Of a stretch of 52,500 nt of DNA, positions 37,711 through 46,661 are shown piece by piece. The DNA comes from Terribacillus sp. DMT04 (GTDB taxonomy: Bacteria > Bacillota > Bacilli > Bacillales > Amphibacillaceae), in NCBI RefSeq assembly GCF_019056395.1, contig NZ_CP077639.1:1-52500 (forward strand), written 5' to 3'. The stretch's first letter is position 1, and each line of letters begins with the position of its first letter. Made by a program: the position numbers and the translations under genes. The notes under the pieces are model-generated. The model made no database searches and was not told the origin of the DNA. It saw only the letters and a program-made list of their open reading frames with translations.

Positions 37711-37749
37711 AACAGTCGCAGCCTAGTCTAGGTTGTGACTGTTTTTTTT
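37711..37749 (+). terminator. Terminator originally serving tRNA-Arg
   Basis: AACAGTCGCAGCCT at 37711-37724 pairs with AGGTTGTGACTGTT at 37730-37743 with two G-T wobbles, followed by a run of T residues. It starts eight bases after attR, the right place for the terminator of the uninterrupted tRNA-Arg gene. Confidence 0.92.
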
Positions 37750-37750
37750 G

Positions 37751-37915
37751 TTATTTATACAGAGTTAGGAGAATCGGGCTGACAACTGCAGCTAGTATAA
37801 GAAAGATTACTGCTATCAAACCCATCTTATTTTTCTCCTTATAAATCTTATAAGCGAATAGAGACGTATAACATACGATGAATAAAGTGATAACTGATAA
37901 ATAAAAAATAGGCAT
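37751..37915 (-). CDS. Small two-span membrane protein of the ger operon
   Basis: This 54-residue frame directly abuts the stop of the GerC-type gene. It starts M-P-I-F-Y-L-S-V-I-T-L-F and contains two hydrophobic segments (about 2-22 and 31-50) joined by a lysine-rich turn YKIYKEKNK. Small two-span D proteins of about 70 residues accompany some gerA-type operons and modulate germination, so this is a plausible short member. It has no strong ribosome binding site of its own and would depend on coupling to gerC. The tRNA terminator lies just past its stop. Confidence 0.65.
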   Translation of the reverse strand: MPIFYLSVITLFIVCYTSLFAYKIYKEKNKMGLIAVIFLILAAVVSPILLTLYK

Positions 37916-39160
37916 CTAATCCCTCACATCTGTAATGGATGATTCACGCAACATCTTACCAAATTCCAACCCTCTTAATTGAAAGTGAACACGGACCTTT
38001 GCGTTAGGGTAGATTTTCTTGGACCAATCTGCTTCTTCATATTGTTTGATAGTCAGGAACTTAGGCCGAATATGCAAGGACCAATAAAACGGTTCTCCTT
38101 TGTACTTGTCTTGTGTTCGCCGTATAAATCGATCGGCGCGTTGTCCGAGCTGTTTATTAATAGATTGCTCCAGTATTTGTCTGTTCTTATCGTTTGTAGT
38201 GTAGTTTACAGTGCTGGGAATGGCATACACATTTAAGCTGTAGTTCACAAACACATCAATTGTTGATTGTTTATCTTTTTTATAATCAACCTTCGTTTTT
38301 ACTTTGTTTATTTCCAGACGTCCTGCTATTTGATAACTAGGTTTAATTGGATCATTGTAGGAAGCAATTATATCTTTTTGGGATAGTGTAGAATCAAACA
38401 TAAGGCAGAATCTAGTCTCTTCTCCAGTTAATGTGTCAATCATCTGTCCTTCTTTAAAAACAGCCGATCCCATAAATTGTGTGTGATTCTTCCCTTTTAT
38501 CGGGATTTCTCCAGCCTTGTAATGATCTTCTTCTCCAAACTTTGGATCTTTATCTCTTTCTGTTGTAGCCAAAGGAGCAATAAAGAGATCGGCATCTCCC
38601 TCTGTAATTAGAAAGTAGCGAACTAAAGGTGCATCTGGTATCACACCTGTCTCCTTGGCTCTATCCAGCATGTACTGGTAAAACTTATGCGGTCTGGATT
38701 CTAATTGCGGTTTATTTTCCTGGATAAATGTTTCTGCATTTTCTTTTGAAACTACTAACTGGGCATTTAATTTCAAATCCACTGTACTTGGCGCTGATTG
38801 CATCAAATAAAGAAAGTCTTTCGAGCGCGCAAGTTCTTCAGATACAATGACTACTCTAGCTTGCTCTAATGCAATCTGCTTTGCGACAGTAGCATTTGCC
38901 GCATTTGTAGCTGTAAGAAAATCAGTACCAAGAACACTGATCACTTCTTGCGGAGGTTCATCTGTAGTCGAACCAGATGCGGAACTGCCAACTTCCGGAT
39001 TTGCGATTTGAAAGGAAAATCGGTAAATCCCACTTCGGTCCGTTTTGTCTACACCAATACTTACTACGAAAGCTTGCTCTTCCAGCTCTTTTTGATCAAA
39101 GCAGCCTCCCAATAATAGTGGCATTAAAAGCAGAAGCAGAATTAATATATTCCTTTTCAT
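37916..39160 (-). CDS. Ger(x)C-family spore germination lipoprotein
   Basis: This is the C subunit of a gerA-type nutrient germinant receptor in the spore inner membrane. The 414-residue protein has a lipoprotein signal ending LLGGC (Cys20) and then the family start FDQKELEEQAFVVSIGVDKTD. Three domains of the GerBC type follow. Its ATG overlaps the gerB-type stop by four bases. Several receptors exist per genome, so a specific letter cannot be given. Confidence 0.94.
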   Translation of the reverse strand: MKRNILILLLLLMPLLLGGCFDQKELEEQAFVVSIGVDKTDRSGIYRFSFQIANPEVGSSASGSTTDEPPQEVISVLGTDFLTATNAANATVAKQIALEQARVVIVSEELARSKDFLYLMQSAPSTVDLKLNAQLVVSKENAETFIQENKPQLESRPHKFYQYMLDRAKETGVIPDAPLVRYFLITEGDADLFIAPLATTERDKDPKFGEEDHYKAGEIPIKGKNHTQFMGSAVFKEGQMIDTLTGEETRFCLMFDSTLSQKDIIASYNDPIKPSYQIAGRLEINKVKTKVDYKKDKQSTIDVFVNYSLNVYAIPSTVNYTTNDKNRQILEQSINKQLGQRADRFIRRTQDKYKGEPFYWSLHIRPKFLTIKQYEEADWSKKIYPNAKVRVHFQLRGLEFGKMLRESSITDVRD

Positions 39161-40248
39161 TGTCTCCTCCTTTCACGCCACATCGAAGACACCAACAGGA
39201 TGAATGGAAAACATAGATAGACTGGAGAAATCCAATGTAAGCCTGTTTTTCGAACAATCAATTCGTTTACGATAAAATTAGTAGGTATTAGCGATATAAC
39301 CATAGCAAGAAAGCTTATTGGCAAGAGCAGTCCTTCAAAGCGCTTAATCTGAAACAACGCTCCGTAAAGCCAGCAAATCAAGTACAAGAAAATGGCGAAT
39401 CGCAGAAAGTTTGAAAAAAGCCAGCCGACCATAAATAACGTGCTAATATTGGTGAAAAAGTGACCTAAAGGGACTGATTCGGTTGATTCTTGATAAAGAT
39501 AGGCGATGCCGTTTATGGAGTTGTAGTCAAAAATTAAAGTGTAAATGATATAGAAGGAGACAATTAAAAGTATGGAAAGACTCCCTCCGATATAGATGCC
39601 AATGTGAAACTGTCTTGTATCATGGAATGCCTGGTAAGCGATAGTCAAAAGAAAAAACTCTAAGAAAACAGAAGAAAGGGAGATGCCATCCTTTATTACA
39701 ACGTCTGCACCGCTTCCGAATAGGGGAAATAGACGCTGCCATACAGTATCTTGAAGGTCAACAAACAAAACGGAGACAATGGTTAACACAACGATCGGAA
39801 TAACCGCCCATGCAAGACTGCCAATTGTCTCAAATCCTTTATTTGCTACAAATAAGATGATCAATAAGAAAGTGATGTAGATAAAGGAGGTAGGAGCGTT
39901 AGGAAAGTAAAGGTAATTTAATTCTTCTACAACATTACGCATATCAGTTGCCATTGTAAAAAAGCCGCCGAAGAACAAGAGAAGACCGATGAATGTACCG
40001 AATTTTGTTCCAAGCAGATGTTTCAGCAATTCTACAAGATTTTTCGTTTTATACTTTTTAAGTAAATGCATAAGCGTAAGAAATGGAGGTAAGATGACAA
40101 TTGTAGAAATAATAGGTGAAATCCACAGAGCATTTTGTGCATTGTCGGCAAATAAGGCTGGTGTTGTATCACCGCCTTTTAGACCGATTACCATAAAGAT
40201 GATTGCTGTTAATTCACGAGCGCGCATTGGTTTTTTGATTAGCTCCAT
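39157..40248 (-). CDS. GerAB-family germinant receptor transporter subunit
   Basis: The 363-residue protein is an APC-superfamily transporter-like subunit with about ten membrane spans. It starts MELIKKPMRARELTAIIFMVIGLKGGDTTPAL, typical of GerAB/ArcD/ProY-like proteins. In the receptor this subunit binds the germinant, often an amino acid. It lies between the A and C genes, 14 bp from the A-subunit stop. The ligand cannot be predicted. Confidence 0.93.
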   Translation of the reverse strand: MELIKKPMRARELTAIIFMVIGLKGGDTTPALFADNAQNALWISPIISTIVILPPFLTLMHLLKKYKTKNLVELLKHLLGTKFGTFIGLLLFFGGFFTMATDMRNVVEELNYLYFPNAPTSFIYITFLLIILFVANKGFETIGSLAWAVIPIVVLTIVSVLFVDLQDTVWQRLFPLFGSGADVVIKDGISLSSVFLEFFLLTIAYQAFHDTRQFHIGIYIGGSLSILLIVSFYIIYTLIFDYNSINGIAYLYQESTESVPLGHFFTNISTLFMVGWLFSNFLRFAIFLYLICWLYGALFQIKRFEGLLLPISFLAMVISLIPTNFIVNELIVRKTGLHWISPVYLCFPFILLVSSMWRERRRQ

Positions 40249-40262
40249 TTGATTTCACCCCT

Positions 40263-41741
40263 TTAATTTTTGTCCATGTCTTTTGGCTTGAGGTAGCCAG
40301 GTCTCCATTTAATATTTTTAAGAAGTTTGCGGAAATAGGTGTCATCTGATGATTTGGTATGCGGTGTTTGTGGTGAAAAATAAGGAACACCGAAGGAATT
40401 TAATGAAACAACGTAAGCAAGCCAAATAATAATGGCACCTAGTAAGCTGAAAGCTCCAAAAAAACCAGCAGCAAGGATGAATAAAAAGCGCGAAATGCGT
40501 AATGTATGGTTAATGCTGTAGTTTGCAGCACTAAAAGAAGATAAGCCACTCAGTGCAACAAGGATAACAACAATAGGACTAACGATATTTGCCTCTACAG
40601 CTGCTTGTCCGAGAATGAGCGCGCCGACGATTCCGATTGTAGGTCCTAATGGATTGGGTATTCGGACACCAGCTTCTCGGATCAACTCGAATGCTACTTC
40701 CATCAGCAGCACCTCAAATGTGATGGGTAAAGGAACTTTCTCCCTGCTGGCAGCGATAGCCAGCAGTAAATCAATCGGCACCAGCTGGCTGTGAAAATTT
40801 GTTATCGCAACATAAGCGGCTGAAACAAATAGAGTGATGAGATAGGCAAATACCCTAATCAAACGGCTGAAATTCCCAAATGCCCATCGGAGGTAGATGT
40901 CCTCTGGGGAGTGGAAAAATCCCCATATTGTCATCGGAGCAATCAAGCAGGATGACGAGTTATCCATCATGATCACGATGAAACCATCTGAAATATAATT
41001 AGCAGCATTATCTGGGCGCTCGGTGTAGAGCATAGTGGGAAATAGTGACCGCGGTCTTTCTTCTAAAAATTGCTCCAGTACTTCTATATTTCGGATATTA
41101 TCTACAGTAATACTCTTGATTCGACTCTTAATATTCTCAAGCACCTTATCATTCACCAAATCGCGCGTGTAAACCAAGGAAACTGGATCGACAGGCCTTA
41201 CCCCGACGTCTATACTCTCCACGATTAGATCCTTGGAAGGCATTTTTTTTCGTATCATCGAAATATTTGTCGTTAAGGATTCAGTAAGAGCATCCTTTGG
41301 TCCCTTTACTGTCCTTTCATTATCTGCTTTTTCTATGGAACGGTGTTTAAAGTCTGGAATGCTGGCTTCGTATGCCTCGGAGACTCCATCCTGGAATATA
41401 ATGACACTTCCTGTATTTAAACCTTTCTCTACATCATCCATATTTTTTAACGAGTTCAAACTCGATACGGTAACGATACGATCTATCGGAATAGGTTTCT
41501 TAGATGCTAACAGAGGTGTGATGATATCATCGTTGAGCTGTTTGGTACTGACTGTCGTGGTATAAAAGAATATATGATACTTGACTGCTGGTCCTTGTAG
41601 TGATCGAGACTCAAAATCAAAGTTAACTCCATACGAATACTGCTCTTCAATATAAGTTACATTATCTTTCATATTCCTGGATATCTTTCTGGCTTTTCGC
41701 TTCTCAATTGCCTCTGTCTTGTTTTTCTGCCATGGAAACAT
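40263..41741 (-). CDS. GerA-family germinant receptor A subunit
   Basis: The 492-residue protein is the GerAA-type subunit. A hydrophilic N-terminal domain (about 1-255) contains SVDVGVRPVDPVSLVYTRDLVN-like wording (VESIDVGVRPVDP), followed by VIMMDNSSSCLIAPMTIWGFFHSPEDIYLRW and about five membrane spans. It is the first gene of the gerA-gerB-gerC operon. The family oligomerises and is thought to form an ion channel during germination. Expression is expected in the forespore; I did not identify a sigma-G promoter. Confidence 0.94.
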   Translation of the reverse strand: MFPWQKNKTEAIEKRKARKISRNMKDNVTYIEEQYSYGVNFDFESRSLQGPAVKYHIFFYTTTVSTKQLNDDIITPLLASKKPIPIDRIVTVSSLNSLKNMDDVEKGLNTGSVIIFQDGVSEAYEASIPDFKHRSIEKADNERTVKGPKDALTESLTTNISMIRKKMPSKDLIVESIDVGVRPVDPVSLVYTRDLVNDKVLENIKSRIKSITVDNIRNIEVLEQFLEERPRSLFPTMLYTERPDNAANYISDGFIVIMMDNSSSCLIAPMTIWGFFHSPEDIYLRWAFGNFSRLIRVFAYLITLFVSAAYVAITNFHSQLVPIDLLLAIAASREKVPLPITFEVLLMEVAFELIREAGVRIPNPLGPTIGIVGALILGQAAVEANIVSPIVVILVALSGLSSFSAANYSINHTLRISRFLFILAAGFFGAFSLLGAIIIWLAYVVSLNSFGVPYFSPQTPHTKSSDDTYFRKLLKNIKWRPGYLKPKDMDKN

Positions 41742-41927
41742 TTCCGCTCACCTCTTTTCCGTTTCCTTAGTGTGGCTAACTTGCTAACTTTTATGACACC
41801 ATTCGTCCCTATCATTCGATACTAATTGCAGAATGGGTTGTGAAATTGTGACATCAACCGCTTTTATTTAGTACAAGGCTGCATAAGGTACCACATGGCA
41901 GTCAAATAAAGAAAGGGAGATGGTCGA

Positions 41928-42677
41928 ATGGTGAAAATTTATGTAGATCCAGGACATGGAGGATCGGATCCAGGGGCAACGGCGAATGGCCTTCAGGAGA
42001 AGAATGTAACTCTAGCAATTGGGACATCTATTCGGGATATTCTGCAGCTGGAGTATGAAAACGCAGATGTTCGTATGTCACGTACAGGTGATACATTCCC
42101 GTCACTTTCTCAGCGGACGAATGATGCAAATGCATGGGGAGCGGATTTCTTCCTTAGCATTCATATCAATGCTGGCGGAGGAATTGGTTATGAAGATTAC
42201 ATCTACACAAAACTTTCCGACAGTTCCGAAACAGGCGTAATGCGTGCCCGCATTCATGAAGAGGTAATGAAATTAATCGATATGCCAGATCGAGGCAGAA
42301 AGAAAGCAAATTTCCATGTGCTTCGGGAAACCGCAATGCCTGCTGTTTTAACAGAAAATGGTTTTATTGATAACAGCGCGGACGCAGCGAAAATGAAAAA
42401 TAACGGCTGGATTCAAAATGTGGCGCGAGGTCATGTGAATGGTTTAGAGCGTGCACTTGGACTTCGTAAGAAAGCGAATTCTACTTTCTTAATTCGTGTA
42501 AAGGCGCAGTCACTTTACTATTACAATGCACCTGATTGGAATGCGCGTGCAGGAGTGGTAAGTCAAGGAGAAGTATTCACTGTGGTAGAGACGTTGACAG
42601 TATCAGGTTCTACCATGTATAAGCTGAAGAGCGGAAATTATATTACAGCAAATACACAGTATGTAGAGATAATCTAA
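41928..42677 (+). CDS. N-acetylmuramoyl-L-alanine amidase (Amidase_3)
   Basis: A zinc peptidoglycan amidase cutting the bond between MurNAc and L-alanine. The Amidase_3 domain (about 3-176) has ligands His10 (DPGHGG), Glu24 and His79 (SIHIN) and catalytic Glu143 (LTENGF). A bacterial SH3-like domain occupies about 185-249. There is no signal peptide, so it is released by lysis or acts from the mother cell, as for CwlC-type sporulation amidases or phage lysins. GGGAGATGG precedes the ATG. It is outside the attR repeat. Confidence 0.93.
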   Translation: MVKIYVDPGHGGSDPGATANGLQEKNVTLAIGTSIRDILQLEYENADVRMSRTGDTFPSLSQRTNDANAWGADFFLSIHINAGGGIGYEDYIYTKLSDSSETGVMRARIHEEVMKLIDMPDRGRKKANFHVLRETAMPAVLTENGFIDNSADAAKMKNNGWIQNVARGHVNGLERALGLRKKANSTFLIRVKAQSLYYYNAPDWNARAGVVSQGEVFTVVETLTVSGSTMYKLKSGNYITANTQYVEII

Positions 42678-42682
42678 ACAAA

Positions 42683-42710
42683 AAGGGCTGCCAATTTGGC
42701 AGCCCTTTTT
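42683..42710 (+). terminator. Terminator after the amidase gene
   Basis: AAGGGCTGCC at 42683-42692 pairs perfectly with GGCAGCCCTT at 42698-42707, with a T run. Confidence 0.93.
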
Positions 42711-42841
42711 GCGTTAGAAATTTAGGGGAAATCTTATGAGATAAGTGTAGCACGAAATTTGACGAAATAGGATGCTTACCTGACTTTCCCAAGTTCCCCT
42801 GTTATTTTGTAAGTTTATCTAACCAACTGTAAGTTTCTTTC

Positions 42842-43033
42842 TTAGTGACGGTCAGGATTTTCTTTCACTTTACCGGCGACATCCTGTAAATTCCCTTTTG
42901 TCTTGTCCTTTTTCCCATCGGCTTGCTGCCCCTTATCATTTCTTGCGTTGCCGATTTGATCTTTTGCTTCACCTTTTACTTTAGATACGGTACCTTTCAC
43001 CTTATCGCTAAGACTTTGTTTATTTTCTGCCAT
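42842..43033 (-). CDS. CsbD-like stress protein
   Basis: The 63-residue hydrophilic protein has two CsbD-type repeats (SLSDKVKGTVSKVKGEAKDQIGN and KGNLQDVAGKVKEN). CsbD belongs to the general stress regulon in B. subtilis; its biochemical role is unknown. The start is ATG 43033 with AAGGAG upstream; a longer frame to 43084 has no site. It stands alone. Confidence 0.9.
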   Translation of the reverse strand: MAENKQSLSDKVKGTVSKVKGEAKDQIGNARNDKGQQADGKKDKTKGNLQDVAGKVKENPDRH

Positions 43034-43183
43034 GATAATCCACTCCTTTTGGTATTGTTGTATACAAGTTGTGTTCCCGCGCAAAATATTTGTAAACTAT
43101 TTTAAGAAATATGTTTATTTCTTTGGCAGAGGGGTATAGTGATAGCAGGTATCCCCCATACCACTAATCTGCTAAGTGTAAGG

Positions 43184-43216
43184 AAAGGTCCATTCCGGCG
43201 AAGGAATGGGCCTTTT
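43184..43216. terminator. Hairpin between csbD-like gene and aldA
   Basis: AAAGGTCCATTCC at 43184-43196 pairs with GGAATGGGCCTTT at 43203-43215 with G-T wobbles, and A/T runs lie on both sides. No gene precedes it on the plus strand, so a short transcript from about 43100 may end here, or it may be a leader attenuator for aldA. Confidence 0.65.
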
Positions 43217-43278
43217 TGTGTTTGTAACACTCCTCTTTGTGGAAATACGTTACCAAGTACAAATAGAGGAGGATACAC

Positions 43279-44721
43279 ATGGAAACGCATCAGCTGTATA
43301 TCAATGGACGTTTTGTCACCTCGCAAGCAGAAGAATCAATCGACATTTTGAACCCGGCAACAGAAGCAGTCATCTCAAAGATTCCGAAAGCAACAGAAGA
43401 TGAAGTGAATCAAGCAGTGGAAGGCGCAGCCGCTGCCCAAAAAGACTGGGAGCAGATGCCGGCGATTGAACGTGCTAAAATTGTTCGCCAGCTTGGCGAT
43501 GAGCTGGAAAAACGGAAAGACACTTTTGTAGCCTTACTGCAGGAGGAACAAGGGAAGAATTATGAGCTTGCTACAGGCGAAGTGGACATGGCAATTGACT
43601 TCTTTCGTTATACATCGGAATGGGCCCGCCGTATAGAAGGTGAAATTGTTCCAAGTGACCGGCCAAACGAAAATATCTTTATCTATAAGAAGCCAATTGG
43701 AGTTGTTGCGGGCATTGTGCCATGGAACTTCCCGGTATTTATTTTGGCACGCAAAGTCGCTCAGGCGCTAACGGCAGGTTGTACATTAGTGCTTAAACCG
43801 AGTCAGCAAACACCGAATACAGCTTATGCATTTACAAAGATGGTCGATGAATTAGGGATCGTACCAGATGGTGTGTATCAATATGTGACAGGAACGGGCT
43901 CAGCATTAGGAAATCAGCTTGCTTCTCACAATAAAGTAGACATGATTTCGATTACAGGTAGTGTTACAGCAGGTACAAAGGTTATGGAAGCTGCTGCCCA
44001 GAACATTACGAAAGTGAATCTGGAATTAGGCGGCAAAGCGCCAGCAATCATAACGGAAAATGCGGATATAGATTTAGCAGTGGAACAGGTGAAAGCATCA
44101 CGTCTTTTGAATAACGGACAAACATGCACCAATGCAGAGCGTGTTTATGTACATGAAAGCATTGCGGAAGACTTTACAGAAAAACTGAAACAGGCATTTG
44201 AGCAAGTATCTTATGGAAATCCAGCAAAGGATCATAATGTGGAATTAGGACCGCTTGTAAGTCAGGATCGTTTAGAGACAGTAGAGAAGATGGTTGCGGC
44301 AGCACAAGAAGAAGGTGCGGAATGCATTATCGGAGGAAGAAGAGCAGAAGCAGACTCCGGCTACTTCTACGAGCCAACTATCTTAACAAGCGTGCAGCAG
44401 GATTCTTCGATTATTCAAGAAGAGATTTTCGGTCCAGTTGTCCCAATTGTGACATTTACAAGTCTTGAGGAAGCAATTGAAATGGGCAATGACACAGACT
44501 ATGGTCTTTCTTCTTCTGTATACACGGAAGATATTAACGAAGCAATGAAGGTAATCAATGAACTTAAGTTCGGTGAAACATATGTGAATCGTGAAAATAT
44601 GGAAGCTGTACAAGGATACCATGCGGGGATTCGCAAGTCAGGGCTTGGCGGTACAGATGGCAAGCATGGCGTGGAGGACTACTTGGTTACACAAACTGTT
44701 TACATGCAGTATAAGAAATAA
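43279..44721 (+). CDS. aldA: AldA-type aldehyde dehydrogenase
   Basis: The 480-residue NAD-dependent dehydrogenase is close by eye to E. coli AldA (lactaldehyde/glycolaldehyde dehydrogenase), sharing NPATEAVIS, EWARR, EGEI, SDRP and the C-terminal GETYVNRENMEAVQGYHAG. Catalytic residues are Cys283 (NGQTCTNAERVY), Glu249 (LELGGKAP) and Asn150 (PWNFP). It oxidises short aldehydes to acids; the acetyl-CoA synthetase gene follows, so an aldehyde-to-acyl-CoA route is plausible. GAGGAGG precedes the ATG. Confidence 0.9.
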   Translation: METHQLYINGRFVTSQAEESIDILNPATEAVISKIPKATEDEVNQAVEGAAAAQKDWEQMPAIERAKIVRQLGDELEKRKDTFVALLQEEQGKNYELATGEVDMAIDFFRYTSEWARRIEGEIVPSDRPNENIFIYKKPIGVVAGIVPWNFPVFILARKVAQALTAGCTLVLKPSQQTPNTAYAFTKMVDELGIVPDGVYQYVTGTGSALGNQLASHNKVDMISITGSVTAGTKVMEAAAQNITKVNLELGGKAPAIITENADIDLAVEQVKASRLLNNGQTCTNAERVYVHESIAEDFTEKLKQAFEQVSYGNPAKDHNVELGPLVSQDRLETVEKMVAAAQEEGAECIIGGRRAEADSGYFYEPTILTSVQQDSSIIQEEIFGPVVPIVTFTSLEEAIEMGNDTDYGLSSSVYTEDINEAMKVINELKFGETYVNRENMEAVQGYHAGIRKSGLGGTDGKHGVEDYLVTQTVYMQYKK

Positions 44722-44728
44722 GCGGAGG

Positions 44729-44760
44729 GCACCTGTATTTTTCCTGCAGGTGCTTTTATT
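44729..44760 (+). terminator. Terminator after aldA
   Basis: GCACCTG at 44729-44735 pairs perfectly with CAGGTGC at 44747-44753, followed by a T-rich tail. It separates aldA from acsA, which has its own control site. Confidence 0.85.
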
Positions 44761-44853
44761 GTTTTCCTTTCACTGGTAAAGAAAACAAGGTACAATAAGA
44801 ATAACCTACTTGCCTTACGATCATAGACAAAGGCCTTTTTTATTTCAGTTTAT

Positions 44854-44867
44854 TGAAAACGCTTACA
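44854..44867. promoter_or_regulatory. Catabolite-responsive element (cre) before acsA
   Basis: TGAAAACGCTTACA matches the Bacillus cre consensus TGWAANCGNTNWCA at every position. It lies 25 bp before the acsA start, between the likely promoter and the ribosome binding site, where CcpA would block transcription in sugar excess. acsA is a known CcpA target in B. subtilis. Confidence 0.85.
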
Positions 44868-44891
44868 AATTAAAGGGAAGGATGTCGAATC

Positions 44892-46595
44892 ATGAAAATG
44901 TTAGCACCTCTCGCTGGAAAGCATAATGTATCTGATTTTGAAACGCTTTGTAAGTCTTTTGAATGGAGTCAAATGGAACGGAACTTTTCTTGGTTTACAA
45001 CAGGTAAAGTGAATGCAGCGTATGAGGCAGTCGATCGTCATGCAGAAAATCCTGCTAAAGCCAACCAGCTTGCCTTAATTTATCAAGACGGAGACAAGGA
45101 AGAGAAATGGACGTTCACGCAACTAAAGGAACGGAGCAATCAGGCGGCCAATATGCTTACATCTCTCGGTGTGACAAAAGGTGACCGAGTATTTTTGTTC
45201 ATGCCTCGCTGTCCTGATTTTTATGCAAGCTTCTTTGGTATTCTCAAAACTGGTGCTGTTGCAGGCCCTTTATTTGAAGCCTTTATGGAACAGGCGGTAG
45301 AAGATCGTTTAAAGGATAGCGGTGCAAAAGTTTTAATTACAACAGCAGAATTGCTGCCGCGTGTAAATCGGGATAACCTGCCAGATCTGCAAGAAATCAT
45401 TGTACTTGATTGTGAACCAGCAGATGACTTATACGATTATGAAAAACTGATGACTGCTGCTTCAACAGCGTTTGAACCTGTGTGGCTGGATAAAGAAGAT
45501 GGGATGCTGCTGCATTATACTTCAGGTTCTACTGGTAAACCGAAAGGGGTGTATCATGCTCATCGTGCTATGATCCAACATTATGCTACAGGTAAATGGG
45601 TGCTGGATTTGCAAGAGGATGATGTGTATTGGTGTACTGCTGATCCCGGCTGGGTAACCGGAACAAGCTACGGTATTTTTGCACCCTGGCTGAATGGCGT
45701 AACGAATGTCATTGCTGGCGGACGTTTTACGCCGGAAGCTTGGTATAAGACAATTGAAAAGCACAAAGTAACCGTATGGTATACAGCGCCGACTGCATTG
45801 CGAAAGCTGGCTGCTGCAGGAGATGAGGTAGCGCATTCCTTTGACTTGTCCTCACTTCGTCATGTCCTCAGCGTTGGGGAACCTCTAAACCCGGAAATTA
45901 TCTATTGGGCCGAAGAAGTGTACGGAAAACGAATCCACGATACGTGGTGGATGACTGAGACCGGCGCAATGCTAATCGTCAATCATCCAACGCTGCCGAT
46001 TAAACCGGGTGCCATGGGAAAACCAATTCCGGGTGTTGAAGCTGCCATTATAGATGACGCAGGCAACATCCTGCCGCCGCATAAGAGCGGAAATTTAGCA
46101 GTGAAGGCTGGCTGGCCATCCATGATGAAGACCATCTGGGGCAATCAAGAGAAGTTTGACAGTTATTTTATCAATGGCTGGTATGTTTCCGGAGATAGCG
46201 CCAAGATGGATGACGACGGCTATTTCTGGTTCGAAGGGCGTTTGGATGATGTTATTAACACGTCGGGCAAACTCGTTGGCCCATTTGAGGTAGAAAGCAA
46301 ACTGATTGAACATTCTGCTGTTACAGAAGCTGCAGTGATTGGAAAGCCCGATGAAGAACGTGGAGAAATTATCAAGGCATTTATCACACTGGATAAGGGG
46401 CATAAAGACTCCATTGAACTGCGTGAAGAAATTCGTCTGTTTATTAAGAAGGGTTTAAGTGCACATGCGGCTCCACGCGAAATCGAGATTGTCAGCTCCA
46501 TTCCAAAGACAAGAAGCGGCAAGATTATGCGCCGCTTACTTCGTGCTAAAGAACTCGGGCTTCCGCTAGGGGACACGTCCACTTTAGAGGAATAA
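44892..46595 (+). CDS. acsA: Acetyl-CoA synthetase
   Basis: AcsA makes acetyl-CoA from acetate, ATP and CoA. The 567-residue ANL-family enzyme follows B. subtilis AcsA closely, sharing HFSWH-type FSWFTTGK, GPLFEAFMEQAV, WVLDLQEDDVYWCTADPGWVTG and LRHVLSVGEPLNPE. The phosphate loop is TSGSTGKPKG and the acetylatable lysine is in PKTRSGKIMRR. AAAGGGAAGG precedes the ATG. It is preceded by a perfect cre site. Confidence 0.94.
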   Translation: MKMLAPLAGKHNVSDFETLCKSFEWSQMERNFSWFTTGKVNAAYEAVDRHAENPAKANQLALIYQDGDKEEKWTFTQLKERSNQAANMLTSLGVTKGDRVFLFMPRCPDFYASFFGILKTGAVAGPLFEAFMEQAVEDRLKDSGAKVLITTAELLPRVNRDNLPDLQEIIVLDCEPADDLYDYEKLMTAASTAFEPVWLDKEDGMLLHYTSGSTGKPKGVYHAHRAMIQHYATGKWVLDLQEDDVYWCTADPGWVTGTSYGIFAPWLNGVTNVIAGGRFTPEAWYKTIEKHKVTVWYTAPTALRKLAAAGDEVAHSFDLSSLRHVLSVGEPLNPEIIYWAEEVYGKRIHDTWWMTETGAMLIVNHPTLPIKPGAMGKPIPGVEAAIIDDAGNILPPHKSGNLAVKAGWPSMMKTIWGNQEKFDSYFINGWYVSGDSAKMDDDGYFWFEGRLDDVINTSGKLVGPFEVESKLIEHSAVTEAAVIGKPDEERGEIIKAFITLDKGHKDSIELREEIRLFIKKGLSAHAAPREIEIVSSIPKTRSGKIMRRLLRAKELGLPLGDTSTLEE

Positions 46596-46661
46596 CAGGT
46601 TTAGCCAGCTTCACAGGTGGAACTATACATTGTGTAATACTTTTAAAAGGAGTGTTAAACA

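Noticed and set aside
41928-42677. Amidase as a phage endolysin belonging to the island
   Set aside because: It lies more than 4 kb outside attR beyond an intact host ger operon, so it is not part of this element even though the enzyme type is shared with phages.
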